Assembly (NCBI GenBank): GCA_007570785.1
Contig: ML662465.1
Location: 6,747,974-6,811,973 of the forward strand
Direction of reading: 5' to 3'
Source: Antilocapra americana
Lineage: Eukaryota; Chordata; Mammalia; Artiodactyla; Antilocapridae
Length of the DNA: 64,000 nt
A program made the position numbers and the translations under genes. Under the pieces are notes generated by a model, which had not been told where the DNA came from, did no database searches, and saw only the letters and a program-made list of their open reading frames with translations. Within the stretch, counting starts at the first letter, position 1. Each line of letters starts with the position of its first letter. Shown here piece after piece: positions 56,575 through 64,000 of the stretch.

Positions 56575-56935
56575 TCTCACCATCCTTTATTAACCAAACT
56601 ACAATTCACATACAGGAAGAGCTCCCCTCCTTTTTTTTTTTTAGTGTACAGCTCTACGAATTTTGATAATCATATATCCGCATTTAATCCCCTATAATCA
56701 GGACGTGGCAGTTCCGCAACCCCTGAAGTTACCCTGTGATGCCCATTTACTGCCAACCCCTTTTCCACCCCAGCTCCCAACATTTCTGATCTGTTTTCTA
56801 TAGTTTTGCCCTTTCTACTGAAAATGTCACAAAAATGGAAGCACACAGTATGGAGTCTTTTGAATCTGGCTTCTTTCACTTAACCCTGCTGTCTTTTGTG
56901 ACTGGGCTTCATAGATTATATCAGGAGCATGTTTA
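56575..56935 (-). mobile_element. Antisense old L1 3' region in PDZD9 intron 1
   Basis: ACAATTCACATACAGGAAGA, TCTTTTGAATCTGGCTTCTT and TTTCACTTAACCCTGCTGTC parallel the reverse strand of an ancient L1 3' end. A 12-nt T-run sits at 56631. Confidence 0.65.
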
Positions 56936-57084
56936 ATTTGCAAGCTGAGGTTGGAACTCAGACCCTGTCTATGATGCCAGTTCTCTGTTTGCTCAGGAGC
57001 CATAGACTTGAGGAGGGAATGACCTGTTCCAAATTGCTCCTGTAATCCTGAAAAGTCTCAGAGATGGTGCCTTCTTTATACTAG

Positions 57085-57187
57085 GAGTCTTGCTTGGAGA
57101 ATCGCCACGGACAGAGGAGCCTGGCGGGCTATAGTCCACAGGGTTGCAAAGAGTCAGGCATGACTGAACAACTAAGCACACACACTT
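57085..57187 (+). mobile_element. Bov-tA SINE 3' part
   Basis: TTGCTTGGAGAATCGCCACG through CTGAACAACTAAGCACACAC. The tRNA-derived head is missing. Confidence 0.88.
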
Positions 57188-57730
57188 AATTTTCCAGTCA
57201 GAGAGCATCTGTGGTTGTGGGGAGGGTGAGGTTGGAGACAGGCAAGGACACTTGCTTGAAGTTCAAAGGACTGTGAAACCCCTGGAGATGTGGGAAGCCC
57301 CTCCCCCAACCGTGGGGAGGACTCCTGGACTGGCTCTCCCCACCTCCAAACACTACAATCACATGGATTTGGCAAAGGTTTGGCAAGCAGCAGTTTGTCA
57401 CTTCTCCTGAAGGAAACGTGTTGGGTGTGTGAAATGCTGGATGAGTGTACTGGAAACAGGTTTCCCCGGAAGCTTCCTGTGAACCGAAAATGAATCTCAG
57501 AAGCTTCCTCTTGGAAAAACAATTTGTTGTTCTAAATCACTCCTTAGTTTTTGAAACTTTTCTCGTGAGACTTAGTTCTGTATAAAACATATTTCAATTC
57601 CTCACTACCCATTTTCCTGGATTTTCCTCCCAAATGCTTCTTTTCTACTGTCCATTTCCACTGACATCGTCATGACATGCCTGGGTGAATGCAGTAACAC
57701 TTTCTCTCTTCCAGTCTGGACCCCACAGTC

Positions 57731-58215
57731 CATATAGCAGCCTGAGGTGTTCGTTTCTTTCTTTGAATGCAGTTCTTAGCTTGTCCTGCCAAGTTCGCCT
57801 CTAAGCTTTTCCAGTGAGGTAAAACAGCTGAGCAGCCTGTCTGCGACGGCTTTGCTCCTCCTGTCTGCCCCCTACTGGTCTCCTTTTATGTTCTTTCCTG
57901 TCTCAGAATCTTATTTGTTCCCTTCCACCCTGCTTTGCTTAAAGCTCTCATATTGGGCCTTTCGACCTCAATTCAAATTTTACCTCCTCTGTGAAGCCTT
58001 GACCCGTCTTCCCCACAGAAGACTTAACCTGTTGGTCACCCCCAGAGCTCTCTGTATTTTTCCTTCATAGCATGTGTTACAGTTTGTTGTTCAACGTATG
58101 TTTACACAGCTCATTGACATTTGTCTCCTCCCCTAGGCTGGAAGATTCATGAGGGCAAGAAACACTTCAGTTTCCTAGCACACTGCCTGTATCAATAAAT
58201 ATTTGTTAAGTGATG
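57731..58215 (+). mobile_element. L2 3' end in PDZD9 intron 1
   Basis: TTTTACCTCCTCTGTGAAGC, CCCCTAGGCTGGAAGATTCA, TGAGGGCAAGAAACACTTCA and ATCAATAAATATTTGTTAAG follow the L2 3' consensus order. Confidence 0.82.
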
Positions 58216-58425
58216 GATAATAATAACTAACTTTAATTAAACATTCACAGTGTGCTAGGCACTGTGCAAAAGCCCTTTAACTGTCTCCTTTAAGTCTTAT
58301 AACAACCCTCTGAATGGGTATTTTTATTATCCTCACTTTACTGATGAGGAAACTAAGGAAGAGAGAGGTTAAGTAACTGCCCTAAGATTCTGGCGTAAGA
58401 ACCCCAGTTATTACTGTCATGCTGA
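58216..58425 (-). mobile_element. MIR SINE, antisense, just before PDZD9 exon 2
   Basis: CAGTGTGCTAGGCACTGTGC, ACTTTACTGATGAGGAAACT and GAGAGAGGTTAAGTAACTGC are present. It ends about 40 bp before the splice acceptor. Confidence 0.88.
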
Positions 58426-58761
<336 letters not shown>

Positions 58762-58837
58762 TGAGAGCTTTCAGTGGGCAAGCCAGCTGCTACTGCTTGT
58801 ATAACCCTCCCTGTATTTGTTCGTTGAATCCTTTTAC

Positions 58838-59143
58838 TTATTTATTTTTGGCTGCACTGTTCCTGCTGCCGTGCGGGCTTTTCTGTAGTTGTGGTGAGCA
58901 GGGGCTACTCTCTTGTTGCAGTGCTTGAGTTTCCCACTGGTAGTGGCTTCTCTTGTTGTGAAGCATGGGCTCTAGGGCGCACGTGCCAGCCGTGGCTCCA
59001 GGGCCCTAGGGCACAGGTTCAGTAGCTGTGGCACACGAACTGAGTTGCTTCACCGCGCAGGGAATCCTCGCAGCTCAGGAATTGAACCCATGACTCCTGC
59101 TTTGGTAGGCGGATTCTTTACCACTGAGCCATCAGGGAAGCCC
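58838..59143 (-). mobile_element. CHR-2 SINE, minus strand
   Basis: TTATTTATTTTTGGCTGCAC through CACTGAGCCATCAGGGAAGC, full length. Confidence 0.92.
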
Positions 59144-59285
59144 TATTTATTGAATTCTTATAATAACCGTTTAGGTAGGAACTATGATTATCATCCACCT
59201 TTTACAGATGAGGAAAATAAGGCTCAGTGAGACTGAGTGCCTTCTCCGGGTTCACCCCCAGCTAGAAGGGATTCATAGACAGGAA
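59144..59285 (-). mobile_element. MIR fragment, antisense
   Basis: ATCATCCACCTTTTACAGAT and GAGGAAAATAAGGCTCAGTG match MIR. The CHR-2 SINE at 58838-59143 lies against it. Confidence 0.7.
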
Positions 59286-59379
59286 TAGTGTCACTCCAGC
59301 ATTTATGGGCCTGTGTGGATAGGGCTTTCTTCTTTGTAGGCAGTATGAATCATCATTAACGTTCAGACATGTAACCTCA

Positions 59380-59500
59380 TTTCACCTGGCTGACAATCCC
59401 CAAGGTAGATTCTACATCAAACTGATACACAGATGAGGAATCAGATATTTAGTAACTTGTGCCTTGTCACATCAAGGAGTGGAGGTTTGAACGCTGTCTT
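59380..59500 (-). mobile_element. MIR fragment, antisense
   Basis: ACACAGATGAGGAATCAGAT and TAGTAACTTGTGCCTTGTCA are eroded MIR landmarks. Confidence 0.55.
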
Positions 59501-59689
59501 TGTCAGGTACTGCCCTGCTTCTCTTATCTTTAGATGAATGAATTTTCCATCCAATTCAAGACATTTTCCCAGTGCCTTCTCTGGACTGTGCTCAGGAGTC
59601 AGGGACGCACAATGGGATGGTAAGGTGGTGGAAGGAAAAACCATTCAATGTGAGCTGGCCCGATTTCAGGTCCAGGCTGTACCTCTTTT

Positions 59690-59815
59690 TGGTTCTTTGA
59701 CCTTGGACGAAGTCCATTAACTTTCCTGGCCTTAGTCTCCTCATCTCTAAGTTGGGATAATACCACCTTTGTCAGAAGTATTTGATGAGATAATCTTAAT
59801 GAAAATGCTTGGAGA
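59690..59815 (+). mobile_element. MIR fragment, sense
   Basis: TTTGACCTTGGACGAAGTCC, TCCTCATCTCTAAGTTGGGA and ATTTGATGAGATAATCTTAA follow MIR in order. Confidence 0.72.
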
Positions 59816-59916
59816 GCCACAATGCTATGGAAATATTGCCAATCCTTTCTGTAAGGCTGTTCTTAGAGATTCTCCAGACTTGCATCTTGTTTTGTTGTTA
59901 ACCAAAAATGATTGTG

Positions 59917-60148
59917 TATTGGCCAAAGTATTGGCTAATATTTTTGTGTCAGGTCACCTGATGCAAAGAGCCGGCTCATTGGAAAGGACCCTGATGCGGA
60001 GAAAGACTGAGGGCAGGAGGAGAAGGGATGAGATATTAGGATGGCATCATCGACTCAATGGACATGAGTTTGAGCAACCTCCAGGAGATGAAGAGGGACA
60101 GGGAAGCCTGGCATGCTGAACATGACTTAGCAGCTGAACAACAACAAT
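59917..60148 (+). mobile_element. Short BovB 3' insertion with possible inverted start
   Basis: A 13-bp duplication AAAAATGATTGTG (59904-59916 and 60149-60161) frames an insert whose main part is sense BovB 3' end from CACCTGATGCAAAGAGC to AGCAGCTGAACAACAAC. Its first bases include GGCCAAAGTATTGG, the reverse strand of the BovB text that normally precedes CACCTGATGC. Confidence 0.8.
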
Positions 60149-60164
60149 AAAAATGATTGTGGTA

Positions 60165-60350
60165 CCACAGCCCTAGTGGATTAAACCCCTGGTTTGTAAC
60201 TCTGGTAACTTGTTAGAATCACCCAGAGACCTTTTAAAGTAAAAATGGCTTGGGCCCATCTCCCCAGAGGTTCTGATTCAGTTGGTTTGGGGACAGGGCA
60301 ATTCATGGTTTAAAAGCTTCTCAGGTTAGTGTTAAATGCAGTGGATTAAA
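60165..60350. mobile_element. MER5A-like hAT transposon relic
   Basis: AACTTGTTAGAATCACCCAG, TGGGCCCATCTCCCCAGAGG and TTCTGATTCAGTTGGTTTGG are characteristic of MER5A. Confidence 0.75.
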
Positions 60351-60749
60351 GAATTAAGTGGATCAATGATGCTGTTATGAAAGTTTACCTCACCTTAAAA
60401 TCCAAATCATTTTCTCCACAAATCACTATTTTGGTGCTAGGGAACAACCTACCAGAAAGAAAGTTCTGGACTTTACATCCAAAAGATCTCTAGGCCAGGT
60501 CCCATGGACCTTTTCTGCTTGTTTTCCTTAGCTTTCCTGGAGTCAGGGGACAGACGCTGGTTGATAAGCATGGTGCACACTCATTGGAGTGGGATGGGAG
60601 TATGCTTTCATGGAACAGAATCTCCTGGTGGGGTCATGGTTAGTGGGCTCCTGGAGGTCAGAGTCAGTCTTGAATTCATCTTTTAATGAATTCAAGGGAC
60701 TTGCCATTAGCACTGGCGTGTTTATTATGTCTGTGCTTGATAAATGAAG

Positions 60750-60960
60750 AGTGAGCATTTGTTTTAGGCTTTTTGCAAGGTGTTTCCACATCTATTATCT
60801 AATCTTTGCAACACTCCTAGAAGGTAGATAACGAAATACAGAGGCTTAGAGAGATGAAGTAAATTGTTTAGTACAGAGCTAAGTGGGTGGTCAGAGCTGA
60901 TTTGAACCCATGTCTGCTTAGAAAGCCCATACCTTTGACTAAAAAAGAGATTACAATATG
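60750..60960 (-). mobile_element. MIR SINE, antisense
   Basis: CATCTATTATCTAATCTTTG, AGGCTTAGAGAGATGAAGTA and GCTGATTTGAACCCATGTCT match. Confidence 0.75.
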
Positions 60961-62177
60961 GAGTAAGTCCAGAGCCCCAGATCACTTCACGACAAGTCAG
61001 GCACTTCTCTTCAAGGTCTGGGATTCAAAGGCTCTGTAACTCAGTCCCTTTGACAATGATTATGAGATTTTGAGAGGTGATGGTCCTAGAAAACTAATTT
61101 TTTTTTTTACCCCATTACCTTCCAGCCCTATTATTTCTTATGTGCTTCGAATTTCTCTCCTTTTGCTGTTTCTAAATAGGGCTTCATCTTGATTTCCTAA
61201 TTTATTTTGGCTAAACTTTAAAATCCCCTTTTGGCTAGCATAGTTTTAGCAAACTCTGATATCCAGAATCTTAAGAAATTAATACAGCATTTTTCTTTTT
61301 TTGGAGAAATTAATATAGATTTTTGAAAGTAAACACAAGTTGTGTACTGGTCACCACCCTTACTAGGCCATATTAATTCAGTAAGCATTTCCTGAATGCC
61401 TGCTGTGTGCAGGCATCAGGAACTGGGGTGTAATGGTGAGCCAGGTATATGTGGTCTCTAACCACACAGAGCTTGTGAAATTTACAGCCTAGTTGAGAGA
61501 AATGGGAGAAAAATAAAATCTACTTTTTGGTAGTGGCTTGGCTGCTGAAAAGTTGATTAAATATAAATAACTGAGCCAGTTTATACAATGTGGTTCCTAC
61601 AGCCCATTAAAACAGGAAAAAATGTATAATATTAATATTCATAAATACCAAATTGGTGCTTCTTTATGAAAGGCAATGTTAATGTCTCTTGTTAGAATAA
61701 TCACATTCATACAATGACACCTTTGGTTTATAGCCAGGACTGTCAGGCAATTAAGCTGTTTATTTTCTGCCCTCTTGATAAGTCACCTTTTTAACAACAT
61801 AATTAAGCAGCATGTCAAGCCATAGCTTTCAGCTATAAACACCCCTTTTAACATTAGGCAAGTAAGCTTATCCTGTGAGGGTTTCTTTTTTTTTTTTTTA
61901 GCCATTTTAATTAACCTCTATAGGGTGAACAGCTGTTTCAGATTACGCTATCTGCAGGTAGCTGGGAGAAGCCCTGTTTCATTTTGAAGTTAGCCACAGC
62001 TATCTTTAAAGACCAAAGCAGAAGCTTTTTTCCACCCATCTCAATATTCGTTTTCTTTAAAACTGTGACCTTTTGTTTCTGATAGAATCTAGCACTATGG
62101 AAATTTGTCCTTGGTGTTCCTTGGAGGCTTCCTTTAGGATCAGCATAATTTCCAATTATAGAAGAGTTCAGAGTAGT
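60961..62177. other. Mostly unique PDZD9 intron
   Basis: Only the L2 piece at 61377-61510 was recognised. Confidence 0.5.
61377..61510 (-). mobile_element. L2 3' end, antisense
   Basis: CAGTAAGCATTTCCTGAATG, CTGCTGTGTGCAGGCATCAG and AACCACACAGAGCTTGTGAA are the reversed L2 end. Confidence 0.65.
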
Positions 62178-62370
62178 GCTTCCCAGGTGAGACTCAGTGG
62201 TAAAGAAGCCACCTGCCAATGCAGGAGACACGAGACGCAGGTTTGACACCTGGGCTGGGAAAAACCCCTGGAGGAGGACATGGCAACCCACTCCAGGATT
62301 CTTGCCTGGAAAATTCCATGGACAGAAAGCCTGGTAGGCTACAGTCCATGGGGTTGCAAAGAGTTGGGGA
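62178..62370 (+). mobile_element. Bov-tA SINE, plus strand
   Basis: GCTTCCCAGGTGAGACTCAG through GGGTTGCAAAGAGTTGGGG. It has a small insertion (ACGAGACGCAGG) in the head and lacks the last 20-odd bases. Confidence 0.9.
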
Positions 62371-62702
62371 GTAGTAATAGAGAAAGTACTTCATCTTGAC
62401 TCTTCTACTCTGAGGTTAGACCTCAGCTGTCGTGGAATGAGGTGATTGAGGGATCCCTAGCTTCCCATGCACAGTGGATAAGCATTCTTTGGGACTCATT
62501 AGGGTCGCTTTATCTGATGTTAGCTGTGAAGTCTCCATGACCATTTGGCAGGACGATAGTACTTGTACGAGCTGATAACTAAGATTTTATTTACCCAATG
62601 TGAATCTGTCCTAAAAAATCAGTTTCTCTGTATTCCTTCTTCTCTTGCTAGATGCCCTTATAGCAGTCACGGGTCTTAACTTCAAGCAATAAAGAAGTTC
62701 TG

Positions 62703-64000
62703 TTGTTGTTGTTGTTCAGTCTCTAAAAATAATCACGTCCAACTCTTTACAACCCCATGGACTATAGCACTCCAGGCTTCCCTGTCGTTTACCGTCTCCC
62801 AGAGTTTCCTCAAACTCATATCCTTTGAGTCAGTAATGCCATCTAACCATCTCATTCTCTGTTGTCTTCTCCTGCCTTCAATCTTTCCCAGCATCAGGGT
62901 CTTTTCAAATGAGTTGGCTGTTTGCATGAGGTGACCAAAGTATTGCCCTTTCAGCATCAGTCCTTCAAATGAATATTGAGGGTTGATGTCCTTTAGGATT
63001 GACTGGCTTGATTTCCTTGCTGTCCAAGGGACCCTCAAGAGTCTTCTCCAATACCACATTTCTAAAGCATCAATTTTTCAGCACTCAGCCTTCTTCATGG
63101 TCCCACTCTCAAATCCATACATGAATACTGAAAAAAACATAGCTTTGATTATACAGATCTTTGTTGGCAAACTGATGTCTCTGATTTTTAATACTCTGTA
63201 TAGCTCTGTCATAGCTTTTCTTCCCAGGAACAAGTGTGTTCTAATTTCATGGCTGCAATCACCATCTGCAGTGATTTTGGAGCCCAAGGAAATAAAATCT
63301 GACACTGTTTCCATTATTTCCCAATCTATTTGCCATGAAGTGATGGAACTGGAAGCCATGACCTTAGTGTTTTGAATGTTGAGCTTTAAGCCAGCTTTTT
63401 CACTCTCCCCTTTCACTTTCATCAAGAGGCTCTTAGTTCCTCTTCACTTTCTCCCATAAGGATGGTGTCATCTGCATATCTGAGGCTATTCATATTTCTC
63501 CCAGCAGTCTTGATTCCAGCTTGTGATTCATCCAGTCCAACATTTTGCATGATATACTCTGCATAGAAGTTAAATAAGCAGGGTGACAATATACAGCCTT
63601 CTCGTACTCCTTAACCAATTTGGAACCAGTCTGTTATTCCATGTCTGGTTCTAACTGTTGCCTCTTGACATGCGTATAGGTTTTGGAGGAGGCAGGTAAG
63701 GTGGTCTGATATTCCCATCTCTTTAAGAATTTTTCACAGTTTTTTGTGACCCACACAGTTAGTCAAAGGCTTTGGTGTAGTCAGTGAAGCAGATGTTTTC
63801 CTGGAATTCTCTGGCTTTTCTATGATCCAGCAAATGTCGGCAATATGATCTCTGGTTACTCTGCCTTTTCTAAATCCAGCTTGAACATCTGAAAGTTCTT
63901 GGTTTACATACTGTTGAAGCCTAGCTTGGAGAATCTTGAGCATTACTTTGCTAGCATGTGAGATGAGTGCAATCGTGTGGTAATTTGAACATTCTTTGGC
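62703..64000 (-). mobile_element. BovB LINE, antisense, runs past the window end
   Basis: A TTG-repeat tail (62702-62717) leads into the 3' end. Minus-strand relics include [20 protein letters not shown] and, at 63734-63943, LKILQARLQQYVNQELSDVQ, the start of the reverse transcriptase domain. At 1.3 kb and still continuing, it may be one of the longer copies. Confidence 0.93.

Overview
The window is ruminant nuclear DNA, most likely from a bovid such as cattle, sheep, goat or a relative. The evidence is its repeat content: many BovB (RTE-type) LINE fragments, tRNA-derived Bov-tA and BOV-A2 SINEs, older cetartiodactyl CHR-type SINEs, ruminant L1 3' ends, and older mammalian L1, L2, MIR, MER5 and Tigger relics. 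Nothing bacterial or viral was seen: no operons, no CRISPR array, and no recognisable endogenous retrovirus with gag, pol or env. Repeat names come from memory of the families; no database search was run.

Two protein-coding genes are supported, and they are divergent. On the minus strand, a CpG island (about 49.56-50.79 kb) contains the first coding exon of MOSMO (modulator of smoothened, formerly C16orf52), with its start codon at 50325-50323 and a splice donor after 50220. On the plus strand, the first two coding exons of PDZD9 lie at 56456-56486 and 58466-58645. Their splice phases agree, and they encode the N-terminus and the first half of a PDZ domain. This head-to-head order matches what I recall of human 16p12.2. 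Everything left of 50.2 kb is therefore most likely MOSMO intron 1. The roughly 6.1 kb between the two start codons is the shared intergenic region and holds a strong CTCF-like motif at 56307-56324. Later MOSMO exons and the rest of PDZD9 were not found here.

Layout: 0-13 kb holds SINEs, old L1 and L2, and two Tigger-type DNA transposon relics with SINEs or BovB nested in them. 13-25 kb holds BovB pieces, including a rearranged three-part BovB and a chimeric polyadenylated retrocopy with a clean target-site duplication. 25-28 kb holds an L1 3' end with a long G-run, followed by an RPL7 processed pseudogene. 30-35.5 kb holds two long BovB copies in inverted orientation with nested insertions. 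36.2-36.7 kb holds an ATP5MG processed pseudogene. 37-49.5 kb is mostly unique intron with scattered SINEs and two further BovB copies. 49.5-51 kb is the promoter. 51-58.6 kb holds ancient L2, MIR and L1 relics, a pair of diverged related segments and the start of PDZD9. 58.6-64 kb is PDZD9 intron 2 with SINEs, MIRs and a BovB copy that runs off the window edge.

No new protein system was found. The most unusual items are products of retrotransposition: the BovB-plus-flank poly(A) retrocopy (21244-22033), the 2-kb-armed BovB inverted repeat (30.0-35.5 kb), the BovB rearrangement joined at a 6-bp microhomology (13.9-15.5 kb), and a small antisense BovB patch inside a sense BovB copy (33600-33656).
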